From Candidatus Babelota bacterium (GTDB taxonomy: Bacteria; Babelota; Babeliae; Babelales; Babelaceae): a stretch of DNA of 64,000 nt. The position numbers and the translations under genes were made by a program. Each line of letters begins with the position of its first letter. Positions within the stretch are counted from its first letter, which is position 1. Under the pieces are notes generated by a model that made no database searches, was not told where the DNA came from, and saw only the letters and a program-made list of their open reading frames with translations. Below, in pieces: positions 16,316-24,295 of the stretch. The stretch is taken from contig JAMCTG010000005.1 of NCBI GenBank assembly GCA_023379005.1, positions 496,001 through 560,000 on the forward strand. The letters run 5' to 3'.

Positions 16316-17434
16316 ATGAGAAAAACTGGCTTTTATGAATCTTTAGGGAATTTTAAGCATTTTGTACCATATCCCTTACCTCCACAGGATCCTCCTTTAA
16401 CTTTAGATGCTGAGACTACATCCCTATATGGACAAGCAATGCATCAGCTTGGAAAACTTAATGAAATAGTTAATATATTGCCTGACAAAAATCGTTTTAT
16501 AAAAGCATATGTTACAAAAGAAGCTCTTCTATCTTCAGCTATTGAAGGAATTCATACAACATTATTAGAAATTTATACTCAACCTCTTACAGGATTAAAG
16601 CCAAACAAAAATATCCAGCTAGTTATGAATTATACAAGAGCACTTCATGTTGCAATTGAAATGATTCAAAAAAAAGATCTGCCTATCAGTACACGAGTTT
16701 TGCTAAAAACTCATAAAGTACTAATGGAAGGGGGTGAAGGTGAAAAAGCAAATCCAGGTAATTATAGAAAACAACCAGTAAGAGTTGGTAATTTAATTCC
16801 GCCACCTGCAGCAGAAATTTCTAATCTAATGTCTGATCTTGAAAAATTTATTAATACAAATGAAACATTTCCAATGCTTATTAAAGCAGGACTTGCCCAT
16901 ATTCAATTTGAAACCATACATCCATTTCTGGATGGTAATGGTAGAATTGGAAGACTTTTAATAGTTTTAATGTTAATCGAAAATAAAATATTGTCAGAAC
17001 CAATTCTTTATCCTTCTTATTATTTTAAAAAACATCATTTAGAATATTATCAAAAACTTGATCGCGTCAGGACAGAAGGGGATTTTGAAGGATGGATCAA
17101 ATTCTATTTAACTGCAATAAGAGATACTGCGATCGATGCTTATCAAAGAGCAAAAGATATAGAAAAATTAAGAAAACAACTGATGCAAATTATTTTAGAA
17201 GACAAAAAATTTATAAAATCACGTGACATTAGACTTGAAGCATTAAACATTCTTTTTAGCTCACCAATTATTAACATTAGAGAAATGAGTCTACAACTTG
17301 GAACTTCTTATAATACTGCAAATAAAATTATATCTGATTTTTTGGAGTTGGATTTTTTAGTTAAAGAAACAAAACAAAAAAGAGGGAAATTATTCAGATT
17401 TAAAAAATATTGGGATATTCTTGATCGAGAATAA
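16316..17434 (+). CDS. Fic family protein with winged-helix C-terminus
   Basis: Fic enzymes usually transfer AMP from ATP to Ser/Thr/Tyr hydroxyls of target proteins. The full active-site motif HPFxDGNGRxGR is at residues 202-213, with His202 as catalytic base. An N-terminal inhibitory motif (S/T)xxxE(G/N) is present at 73-78 as 'SSAIEG', so this is a class II, self-inhibited Fic with the helix before the core. Residues about 305-372 ('SSPIINIREMSLQLGTSYNT') look like a winged helix. It has no signal peptide and no antitoxin neighbour. Length of 372 is typical of Fic/DUF4172-type bacterial proteins. Confidence 0.93.
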   Translation: MRKTGFYESLGNFKHFVPYPLPPQDPPLTLDAETTSLYGQAMHQLGKLNEIVNILPDKNRFIKAYVTKEALLSSAIEGIHTTLLEIYTQPLTGLKPNKNIQLVMNYTRALHVAIEMIQKKDLPISTRVLLKTHKVLMEGGEGEKANPGNYRKQPVRVGNLIPPPAAEISNLMSDLEKFINTNETFPMLIKAGLAHIQFETIHPFLDGNGRIGRLLIVLMLIENKILSEPILYPSYYFKKHHLEYYQKLDRVRTEGDFEGWIKFYLTAIRDTAIDAYQRAKDIEKLRKQLMQIILEDKKFIKSRDIRLEALNILFSSPIINIREMSLQLGTSYNTANKIISDFLELDFLVKETKQKRGKLFRFKKYWDILDRE

Positions 17435-17447
17435 TTTAGAAAAAACA

Positions 17448-17471
17448 AAAGGTAGCTTTTAGGCTACCTTT
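17448..17471. terminator. Bidirectional terminator between fic and the 17493 gene
   Basis: Perfect nine-base stem AAAGGTAGC (17448-17456) and GCTACCTTT (17463-17471) with a six-base loop, flanked by A and T runs on either side. It lies between two convergent genes and could serve both. Confidence 0.75.
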
Positions 17472-17492
17472 AAAATTAAAGTTGTTTAATTT

Positions 17493-18170
17493 CTATCGAC
17501 ATTCGCAAGTATCAGAATAATCACAATCGTTTGCACAAATGTCGCTCATACTTATTTTTTTTGATATTATATGTTCATAAATTTTCTTAATCTCAGGACA
17601 ATCTATAATCTTTGATTTAAATAATTCACCAAATTCAGTGAAATATCCAATTATTTGAGATTTATTTGTTGCGTTTAAACCATTAACACATTTAACGAAA
17701 TTATTAATTGAAGAAAAATATAATTCATAAAAATCTAAAGTTTGATTAAATCTTTGAAGCTTAAAATTGCTTTCATCTTCACAATCTATTTTATCAAATA
17801 CATCATCATATTTTTTGTAAATAGCTCTTTCTTGTGTTTTCAGTTCCGAAAGTATAGACATGAATTTAGGAGCAAGTTGAGCTAATTCAGCATATTTCTC
17901 ATTTAGTTTTGCACATTCTTTAAAGAAATCTAAAAATGCTTGAACAGCATTTTCTTTTTCTTCAAATTTTAAAGTACCATAAACAGATACCAATTCACTT
18001 AAGAATCTAGACATTTCAGAAATACTCTTAAATGACTGATCTGTTTGAAAAACTATATATTCTCTTAGTTTTTTTTCATTGGGTATAGCAGCATAAAAAA
18101 CATCATTAAATGCAATAGCATTTGATACCATTAATACTAAAGCAAATAAACCGTGTTTTAATTTAAACAT
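17493..18170 (-). CDS. Exported helical protein with Cys-rich tail
   Basis: Unknown function, 225 residues. Signal peptide about 1-21 ('LFALVLMVSNAIAFND'). The body is charged and helical ('KFEEKENAVQAFLDFFKECA'). It ends 'SDICANDCDYSDTCECR', four Cys within 16 residues, similar in style to the tail of the next gene upstream. ATG preceded by a near-perfect CGGAGGT. A terminator separates it from that gene, so it probably has its own promoter. Confidence 0.8.
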   Translation of the reverse strand: MFKLKHGLFALVLMVSNAIAFNDVFYAAIPNEKKLREYIVFQTDQSFKSISEMSRFLSELVSVYGTLKFEEKENAVQAFLDFFKECAKLNEKYAELAQLAPKFMSILSELKTQERAIYKKYDDVFDKIDCEDESNFKLQRFNQTLDFYELYFSSINNFVKCVNGLNATNKSQIIGYFTEFGELFKSKIIDCPEIKKIYEHIISKKISMSDICANDCDYSDTCECR

Positions 18171-18215
18171 ATTGACCTCCGTTTAAATTGATTATTATTA
18201 AGAAATTTTTTAAAT

Positions 18216-18246
18216 AAAAAGGGCGAGAATTTATCTCACCCTTTTT
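18216..18246 (-). terminator. Terminator after the 18272 gene
   Basis: On the minus strand GGGTGAGA and TCTCGCCC pair around a five-base loop (one G-U pair), extended by A/T pairs and followed by TTTTTATTT. A sequence-related hairpin occurs at 26313-26334. Confidence 0.7.
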
Positions 18247-18271
18247 TTAATTTTTGCCTTTTTTTAAGTTC

Positions 18272-18736
18272 TTATTGCTGACAATTACATTCGCAACATG
18301 TATTGCAATCATCTGCTGGTACTGCACAATCTGAAGCACAGCAATCTTTGGTTTCGTTCATCATTGCTGCTTCATTTTTCATCAATTCATTAACCATAGC
18401 ATCAGCTTGGGCTTGGTCTTTGTCTCTCATAACTTTATTAAATCTTTCAAGAGAATCTTTATATTCCATTTCCAATGCTTTTGTTTTTTCAATTGCTGGT
18501 TCCCAAATTTCAATTAATGAATCCATAAATGATCTTAATTTAGTTTTATCATCACTATTCACTTCTTCTTCTGAACATAAATTTAAAACATCGCAAAATT
18601 CAGTTCTCATTCTTCTGCAATCTTCCATTGACATGAAATTGAATGACATTGTTTTTTCTACTGTTGTACCAGCTTCACATTCAGCAGCAAGATATGAAGT
18701 GGCAAATAGTGATAATGCTAAAGCAAATTTGTTCAT
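18272..18736 (-). CDS. Exported protein with Cys-rich C-terminus
   Basis: Unknown function, 154 residues. Signal peptide about 1-18 ('ALALSLFATSYLAAECEAG'). A Met/Glu-rich helical middle ('QAQADAMVNELMKNEAAMMN') is followed by a tail with nine Cys in about 23 residues ('DCCASDCAVPADDCNTCCEC'). Such a tail could bind metal or form disulfides in the periplasm; nothing proves which. ATG preceded by TTAAGGAT. Confidence 0.8.
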   Translation of the reverse strand: MNKFALALSLFATSYLAAECEAGTTVEKTMSFNFMSMEDCRRMRTEFCDVLNLCSEEEVNSDDKTKLRSFMDSLIEIWEPAIEKTKALEMEYKDSLERFNKVMRDKDQAQADAMVNELMKNEAAMMNETKDCCASDCAVPADDCNTCCECNCQQ

Positions 18737-18819
18737 AGTTTATCCTTAATTTGGTTGAATTGTTAGAACTTTACCACTTCATATTTTACTACAATTAAAA
18801 AATGCATCAATTGCAAAGT

Positions 18820-19032
18820 TTATCTTTTGCAAATTCCGTTAGCACAGTTTGAGCGTTTTTTATTTTTTTTGTTTTTCTTATTTACTTGTTGAACAACAAC
18901 CGCAGCTTTTCTTACAGCTTGCACGTTTCTTGCATTGTTTCTTGAACATACACCGTTAGCACAACCAGCCTGAGCGATTGAAACTAAAGATGATGCTAAA
19001 ATTGATAATAAAGTGATTCGTTTTAAGAACAT
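18820..19032 (-). CDS. Small basic exported peptide with two CANGxC motifs
   Basis: Unknown function, 70 residues. Signal peptide about 1-22 ('LLSILASSLVSIAQAG'). The mature 48 residues begin 'GCANGVCSRNN' and end 'NCANGICKR', two copies of C-A-N-G-x-C flanking a highly basic middle ('VNKKNKKNKKRS'). The symmetrical pairs suggest two disulfides or two metal sites. Strong ribosome site TGGAGGT nine bases before ATG. It lies behind a TTGACA (19092-19097, minus strand) without a clear -10 at normal spacing. Confidence 0.78.
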   Translation of the reverse strand: MFLKRITLLSILASSLVSIAQAGCANGVCSRNNARNVQAVRKAAVVVQQVNKKNKKNKKRSNCANGICKR

Positions 19033-19264
19033 AGTAATTAACCTCCATTTAAGTATTTACTATAATAAAAAATTATCATTTATAAATTTTTTGTCAATTT
19101 AAAATTGAATATTGTTTCATACTGAAACATCTATGTGGCATTGATCTTTAACAACATGCTTATTTGAAATGCCATCAGAGTAATTTATAAAATTATAAAA
19201 AAGCTTTTTTTTTGATAAATTATTATTTAAAAACAACTAAATCTGCGCGCAGCGCCTACAAGAG

Positions 19265-19849
19265 ATGATTATGAAAAGATTAGAAGTCGTTTGCGGATCC
19301 ATGTTTTCAGGAAAGTCTGAAGAATTAATTAGACGTTTAAGACGAGCAGAAATTGCTAAACAAAATATTTTGGCTTTTAAGCATAGCTGGGATATGCGAA
19401 AAAATTCTGATCATATCGATGCTCATAGTGGAGATAAAATTAAGGCAATTGCTTTAGAAAATCCATTAGATATTATGAATTTCATTTATCCAGAAGTTCA
19501 AGTTGTCGGGATTGATGAAGTTCAATTTTTCTCACAATCAATTGTTACTGTTGTTTTAAATCTTTTAGACCAAGGTAAAAGAGTAATTGTAGCAGGTTTG
19601 GATTTAGATTTTCGTGGCGTACCATTTGGAAGTATGCCAATTTTAATGTCACTGGCAGACAATGTCACAAAGTTGGCAGCCGTTTGCATGAACTGCGGAA
19701 ACGATGCACACTTTACTCAAAGGCTTGTAAACGGCAAGCCTGCAAAATTTAATGATCCATTAATATTAATCGGCGCACAAGAATGTTACCAGGCACGATG
19801 CCGCGAATGTTATGTTATTGATCAACGAATGAAATTTGATCAAATATGA
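19265..19849 (+). CDS. tdk: Thymidine kinase
   Basis: Phosphorylates thymidine to dTMP in salvage. P-loop 'GSMFSGKSEELIRRLRRAE' near residue 12, the DExx-type 'GIDEVQFF' near 80, 'GLDLDFRGVPFG' near 118, and a zinc-binding C-terminal region ('CMNCGNDAHFTQR' and later 'CRECYV') are all in place. 194 residues is normal. Either ATG, 19265 or 19271, could be used. Its stop overlaps the radA start by four bases. Confidence 0.95.
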   Translation: MIMKRLEVVCGSMFSGKSEELIRRLRRAEIAKQNILAFKHSWDMRKNSDHIDAHSGDKIKAIALENPLDIMNFIYPEVQVVGIDEVQFFSQSIVTVVLNLLDQGKRVIVAGLDLDFRGVPFGSMPILMSLADNVTKLAAVCMNCGNDAHFTQRLVNGKPAKFNDPLILIGAQECYQARCRECYVIDQRMKFDQI

Positions 19850-21183
19850 GTAAAAATAAAAATTCATTTTCCTGCTCCAATTGCGAATATAAAACTTTAA
19901 AATGGGTTGGCTGCTGTCCAGATTGCAAATTGTGGAACACGTTTGAAGAAATAAAAATTTCACCAATAATGAAAAAAGATTTTCAGTCGGTACAAATGTC
20001 TAGTCTTGAAAATATTCATTTCGAACAAAAGCAACGGATACTTTCAGGAATTAAAGAATGGGATAGAGTCACTGGTGGCGGATTGATGCCTGGCAGTTTT
20101 ATGATCATCACTGGTGATCCTGGAATTGGTAAATCAACTTTGCTTTTAAAAATTGCAAATGAAATTTGTAAAAACTATAAAGTTTTTTATTTTTCATCAG
20201 AAGAATCTTTAGAACAAATTAAACTACGTGCACAAAGGACAGATTGTTTATCGTCAAATTTACTTTTCGCTGACCAAGCAAACTTGGATGAAATTATAGC
20301 AACTTGTCTTGCAGAAAAACCAAATTTAATAATTATTGATTCAATTCAAAACTGTTACACACAGGATGGGGATTTTGTGCCAGGCAGTATTGGGCAACTA
20401 AAAGAATCTGCTTTTAGATTAATGCGTCTGGCAAAAGAAAATCATATTACAGTAATTACCACAGGTCATATCACAAAAGATGGCGTAATCGCTGGGCCCA
20501 AAACATTGGAGCATATTGTTGATGCAGTTTTTTATTTACAAGGTGAAGATCGCTGGCAAACTAGAATTTTGAGAGCGGTGAAAAATAGATTTGGAAATAT
20601 TGATGAACTTGGTTTTTTCCAGATGCATGAAGAGGGTCTTATTGAAGTTCCAAACATTAACCAACAAATTCTTGAAGAAGTTTCGTGTTCGCCGGGATCT
20701 GTTTTGATAAGTTATATTGAAGGTTCTCGCCCACTTTTAATTGAATTACAAGCGCTTTCAATTTCCACAAAATTTAGCATGCCGCAACGAATTATAACAG
20801 GCATTGATCCTACACAAGTTATTTTAACTGCAGCAATTTTAGAAAAATATTTGCATGTAAAACTTAGCGCGCATGACATTTTTTTTAAAATCAGTGGCGG
20901 ATTTAAAATTAAAAGCAGCAGCGCAGATTTAGGAATTGCACTTGCATTACTTTCCAGCTATTTTCAAAAACCACTGCCCGACAAATCTTTAGCTCTTGGT
21001 GAAATTAGTTTAACTGGGCAAATAAAACCGATTAACCATTTTAATATTCATGTAAATGAAGCATTTAAATTTGGCATAGATAAATTATTAATTTCTAAAA
21101 CACAAAAAGTTGATCAACCAAGTTCAAAATTTATTACTTTCAATAATGTTTATGAATTATTGAATTTGTTTGGCGATGAGTAA
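19846..21183 (+). CDS. radA: DNA repair protein RadA
   Basis: RecA-like branch-migration ATPase that helps process recombination intermediates. Zinc finger Cys10, Cys13, Cys24 and Cys27; Walker A 'GDPGIGKST' at 90-98; the RadA-specific 'KNRFG' at 246-250; and a C-terminal Lon-protease-like domain ('SSADLGIALALLSSY', 'LGEISLTGQIKPI'). 445 residues is standard. ATGA overlap with tdk indicates coupled translation. Confidence 0.96.
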   Translation: MSKNKNSFSCSNCEYKTLKWVGCCPDCKLWNTFEEIKISPIMKKDFQSVQMSSLENIHFEQKQRILSGIKEWDRVTGGGLMPGSFMIITGDPGIGKSTLLLKIANEICKNYKVFYFSSEESLEQIKLRAQRTDCLSSNLLFADQANLDEIIATCLAEKPNLIIIDSIQNCYTQDGDFVPGSIGQLKESAFRLMRLAKENHITVITTGHITKDGVIAGPKTLEHIVDAVFYLQGEDRWQTRILRAVKNRFGNIDELGFFQMHEEGLIEVPNINQQILEEVSCSPGSVLISYIEGSRPLLIELQALSISTKFSMPQRIITGIDPTQVILTAAILEKYLHVKLSAHDIFFKISGGFKIKSSSADLGIALALLSSYFQKPLPDKSLALGEISLTGQIKPINHFNIHVNEAFKFGIDKLLISKTQKVDQPSSKFITFNNVYELLNLFGDE

Positions 21184-21234
21184 TAAGGCCGATAGTTCAA
21201 TTATAGCAGTTAATTTCTAAGCAATCCCCTAATC

Positions 21235-21289
21235 AATCATCTCGAGTGACACGAGCTTTAGCGAGGGTTGTATCGAGAGATCACCGAAT
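21235..21289. repeat. Left inverted-repeat arm flanking the GIY-YIG gene
   Basis: Begins AATCATCTCGAGTG (21235-21248) and ends with 21 bases (21269-21289, core TGTATCGAGAGATCACC) that recur as exact reverse complement at 21594-21614. The first 14 bases recur inverted at 21644-21657. A closely related copy, about 41 of 46 bases by eye, lies at 58013-58058. Confidence 0.85.
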
Positions 21290-21302
21290 AAGTAAATTAA
21301 TT

Positions 21303-21590
21303 ATGAAAGAATCTTATTTTATTTATATGTTACAATGTAATAATGGAGTTTATTATGTTGGACATACCAGTGACCTTGAAAAACGTTTAAGTGAGCATCA
21401 CAACGGGTTCTACAAAGGTTATACATCGTTACATTTGCCTGTTAGACTAGTTTTCGTGCAAGAATGTTCATCACGAAATGATGCTTTCTTACTAGAAAGA
21501 AAAATAAAGAAATGGTCGCGCAAAAAAAAAGAGGCTCTAATTGAAGGTGATTTTCATTTTCTGTCGAAATATTCAAAAAAGAAATTTTGA
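21303..21590 (+). CDS. GIY-YIG single-domain endonuclease (UPF0213-like)
   Basis: Small predicted nuclease, 95 residues from the ATG at 21303. GIY position 'FIYMLQ', YIG position 'YYVGHT', catalytic Arg in 'LEKRLSEHH' and the Glu in 'LLERKIKKW' are all present, so it should be active. The frame also extends upstream to 21246, but that part is encoded by the repeat arm and is unlikely to be real. The gene is bracketed by matching inverted repeats only a few bases from either end, which suggests gene and repeats form one unit. Confidence 0.9.
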   Translation: MKESYFIYMLQCNNGVYYVGHTSDLEKRLSEHHNGFYKGYTSLHLPVRLVFVQECSSRNDAFLLERKIKKWSRKKKEALIEGDFHFLSKYSKKKF

Positions 21591-21593
21591 TTC

Positions 21594-21657
21594 ATTCGGT
21601 GATCTCTCGATACAGCCTCCATCCGCCCAAGGGCTTTGTCGGCCACTCGAGATGATT
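21594..21657. repeat. Right inverted-repeat arm flanking the GIY-YIG gene
   Basis: Starts four bases after the GIY-YIG stop. 21594-21614 is the exact reverse complement of 21269-21289, and 21644-21657 that of 21235-21248. The middle 29 bases (GCCTCCATCCGCCC...) differ from the left arm and are GC-rich relative to surroundings. Confidence 0.85.
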
Positions 21658-21717
21658 TTATAGAAAATCAAACAAAATAACTGTAGAGATTAATATTAAT
21701 TTAATAAAAATAAAAAC

Positions 21718-22332
21718 ATGGAACAAATTTTAAAAAACCTTTTGGAAAAATTTTCAAAAGAAACATTAAATACAATCGATTATAGAATTGAAGAATTTAA
21801 AAAATTAAACAAAGCAGATAACGATGCTTGGTTTAGTGAACTTTGTTTTTGTATTTTGACTGCTAATTCTCAAGCAAAAAAGGCGATTGCGATTCAAACT
21901 CAACTTGGCTCAGAAGGTTTTTTAAATAAAACAGAAACTGAATTGGCACAAATAATTCGTTCTCACGCACATAGATTTCATAACAACAAAGCAAAATATA
22001 TTGTAACTGCACGACAATTTAAAAATATAAAAGATATTTTAAAAGATAAATCGGGCCCGCAGGCGCGAGAATTTGTTGCAAAAAATATTAAAGGCCTTGG
22101 ATACAAAGAAGCATCTCATTTTTTAAGAAATGTCGGTTTTGCAGATGTTGCAATTATAGACAGACATATTTTAAAGTTCATGAAAAATTATAATTTGATA
22201 AATGAAATTCCAAAAGTTGTAACACCAAAAAAATATTTGGAATGCGAAGATATTTTAAAAAAATTTAAAATGGAATTAGATAGGTTAGATCTTATTTTGT
22301 GGTTCGAAATTACTGGAAACGTTTTAAAATAA
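21718..22332 (+). CDS. ogg: N-glycosylase/DNA lyase (8-oxoguanine glycosylase, Ogg2 type)
   Basis: Predicted to excise 8-oxoguanine and nick the abasic site. The helix-hairpin-helix 'NIKGLGYKEASHFLRNVGF' near residue 120 contains the catalytic Lys, and 'AIIDRHILKF' supplies the catalytic Asp. 204 residues and 'CFCILTANSQAKKAI' near 44 match the Ogg2 family, found mainly in archaea and some bacteria. It directly follows the repeat-flanked nuclease, and its stop is three bases from the convergent ankyrin gene. Confidence 0.9.
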   Translation: MEQILKNLLEKFSKETLNTIDYRIEEFKKLNKADNDAWFSELCFCILTANSQAKKAIAIQTQLGSEGFLNKTETELAQIIRSHAHRFHNNKAKYIVTARQFKNIKDILKDKSGPQAREFVAKNIKGLGYKEASHFLRNVGFADVAIIDRHILKFMKNYNLINEIPKVVTPKKYLECEDILKKFKMELDRLDLILWFEITGNVLK

Positions 22333-22335
22333 TTT

Positions 22336-23178
22336 TTATTCTGTTGCATTATGCGCAATTAACAAATCTAATATTTCTTTAGCAGCTGGTGTTCCTTTTA
22401 TTTCAAATTGATCTCTTGCCTTTGTCAGCGGTCTTTCACCTTTATCATCTGGTTCATTAACTTTAGCATTTTTATTGAGCAATAATTGGACAATATTTTT
22501 ATGACCTTGCATAATCGCATGATTAAGAGAAGTGTCTTTATAAAAATCTTTTTCGTTAATATCCGCTCCCGCATTAATTAACGTTTGAGCAATTTTATCT
22601 TTACCATAACGACTCGCCCACATGAGAGCAGTTGTTCCTAAATTATCTTTTTCATCAATATCTGCATGAATATCACTTACATAAGAGTTAATCAAACTTC
22701 TAACCTGGTTTTCTAAACCTTCCCGAGCTGCCAACATTAACATAGTCTGATTGCTTCGATCTTTCATATTGATATCAAGTTTTCCCAAAAGATTTAATAA
22801 TTCAATTAATAAATAATCTTCTGGATATCTTTCTGGTTTAACCACTTTTTGAACAATTTGAAGCATGTGATTAAATAAATCTTTATTTAATTTTTGAAAA
22901 TCTTCTTCAGTTAAATTATCTAACAAGATTTTTCTATAAATGTTAGTGATATAACCTCGAATTTCTTTAGGTGCCCTTGCTCTTGCGTTAAGATATTGTT
23001 CATAACTTTTTATAAGACTTTTTTCAATTTCTTTTGGGTTAAGAACTATTGGTCCAAGATAAGACATAACTTCATATCTAATTCTTGCCGGCAATTGTCT
23101 TTCTTGCTGACTTTCCATTGCAAATAAATTTAATGTTAGAAAAATTGTCTTTAAATAAAATAGTTTTTTAAATATCAT
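22336..23178 (-). CDS. Exported ankyrin-repeat protein with F-box-like motif
   Basis: 280 residues. Signal peptide about 1-19 ending 'LNLFAMES'. A short segment 'LPARIRYEVMSYLGPIV' (about 29-45) resembles an F-box core (LPxEx...I..YL). After a helical linker, about four ankyrin repeats run from 138 to 278, including 'NLGTTALMWASRYGKDKIAQ' and 'YKDTSLNHAIMQGHKNIVQL'. In host-associated bacteria F-box plus ankyrin is a classic layout of effectors that recruit host SCF ubiquitin ligase; here the motif is weak and this is inference. Tandem paralog of the next upstream gene. Confidence 0.85.
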   Translation of the reverse strand: MIFKKLFYLKTIFLTLNLFAMESQQERQLPARIRYEVMSYLGPIVLNPKEIEKSLIKSYEQYLNARARAPKEIRGYITNIYRKILLDNLTEEDFQKLNKDLFNHMLQIVQKVVKPERYPEDYLLIELLNLLGKLDINMKDRSNQTMLMLAAREGLENQVRSLINSYVSDIHADIDEKDNLGTTALMWASRYGKDKIAQTLINAGADINEKDFYKDTSLNHAIMQGHKNIVQLLLNKNAKVNEPDDKGERPLTKARDQFEIKGTPAAKEILDLLIAHNATE

Positions 23179-23192
23179 TTAATTCCCCATCT

Positions 23193-23720
23193 TTATTTTT
23201 TCTTAATTTTTTCAGGAACTTTGGCCCCTTTTTGGATCAATAAATTTCGTAATTTTTGGTCTGTTGTTAATTGGAGAGCGGTCCATCCCAATTTTTCATC
23301 TTTAAAATTAGGATCAAACTTGCCAAGCTCACTTAAAAGCTGAATTAATAAATAGATAGTTTCAAAATGTGGTTTATATTTTTCTGAATTTTTTAAATGA
23401 GTGTTACTTTCAACTATATAAACAAGAAGTTTTTGATTTAAATTTTTGAAATCTCTGTCAGATAAATTATTTATTATGAATTGTTTATAAGCCTCAGATA
23501 ATTCATTGAGATATTTTTTATCTATGGTTTTTGGCAAATTAAGAAATTTTTTATAACTTTCTATTAAACTTTCTGTACTTTTATCTTTTAATTCAAATAA
23601 ATTCTTCATTACTTCTTTGCGAATTTCTGGAGGAAATTGCGACCAATATATAAAAGCTTCCAAGCAAAGCAACCTCGGTATCATAATAATTGTTATTAAA
23701 TACAGTAATTTTTTGAGCAT
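23193..23720 (-). CDS. Shorter paralog of the adjacent ankyrin protein
   Basis: 175 residues. Signal peptide about 1-20. It shares the same layout as its neighbour up to the first ankyrin repeat: 'FPPEIRKEVMKNLFELKDKS', 'SLIESYKKFL', 'FIINNLSDRDFKNLNQKLL' and 'LLIQLLSELGKFDPNFKDE' all align with the downstream gene. It keeps only one partial repeat ('LGWTALQLTTDQKLRNLLIQ') and ends in a basic 'PEKIKKK'. It looks like a duplicated copy that lost the repeats, or the ancestor from which they expanded. 14 bases separate the two. Confidence 0.82.
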   Translation of the reverse strand: MLKKLLYLITIIMIPRLLCLEAFIYWSQFPPEIRKEVMKNLFELKDKSTESLIESYKKFLNLPKTIDKKYLNELSEAYKQFIINNLSDRDFKNLNQKLLVYIVESNTHLKNSEKYKPHFETIYLLIQLLSELGKFDPNFKDEKLGWTALQLTTDQKLRNLLIQKGAKVPEKIKKK

Positions 23721-23899
23721 TTTGGACCTCTCAATTTTTATCTTTTCTTTAATGATAGCATACCTATTCTCTATTTGTAAATAATTTGAGAATTTATGTG
23801 TAATAACAGGTTAAGTTTGATAGATTAGTGATGATTAAATAGAAATGATTTTAAATCAACGAATTAGATTTTATTTTTCAGTTTATGTATTATTGGATC

Positions 23900-24295
23900 A
23901 TGGTTACAAAGAAAAAAAATAAAAATTTAAATTATTACCGAAATCTTCCTTGGACTTATACAGTTGAGGAAGACAAAGATAATCAAGGTAAAAAAATTTA
24001 TATTATAAGTGTTAATGAACTTCCTGGAATCAAAACAGATGCTTACGATCGCGAAGAAGCTTTTGAATTAATAAAAGAAGCTATGGAAGCAATGTTTGAA
24101 CTTTATATGGAAATTGGAAAAAAGATTCCTGAGCCTAAACCTATAACTAAAACAGAATTAAAGGGGAAAATAACTTACAGAACAACACCTGAAAGACATT
24201 CTCAACTAGCTCAAGAGGCAAAAAAAAGAAAGAAACCAATAAATAAATTAATAGATGAATTTATTGGAAATGCTCTTTCTGCGCAAAAAAAATAA
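23900..24295 (+). CDS. HicB-family antitoxin-like protein, orphan
   Basis: About 131 residues from the ATG at 23900; an in-frame ATG at 23885 is possible. N-terminal HicB-type domain: 'LPWTYTVEEDKDNQGKKIYI', 'SVNELPGIKTDAYDREEAFE', 'LIKEAMEAMFELYMEIGKKI'. The C-terminal part 'YRTTPERHSQLAQEAKKRKK' followed by 'PINKLIDEF' looks like a ribbon-helix-helix DNA-binding domain. No HicA toxin is encoded beside it. Its last 48 bases overlap the convergent galE gene. Confidence 0.82.
   Translation: MVTKKKNKNLNYYRNLPWTYTVEEDKDNQGKKIYIISVNELPGIKTDAYDREEAFELIKEAMEAMFELYMEIGKKIPEPKPITKTELKGKITYRTTPERHSQLAQEAKKRKKPINKLIDEFIGNALSAQKK

Noticed and set aside
18303-18749. Plus-strand open frame of 148 codons antisense to the Cys-rich protein
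   Set aside because: The minus-strand frame has a signal peptide, ribosome site and terminator; the Ser-rich antisense product is a mirror of its Glu/Lys codons.
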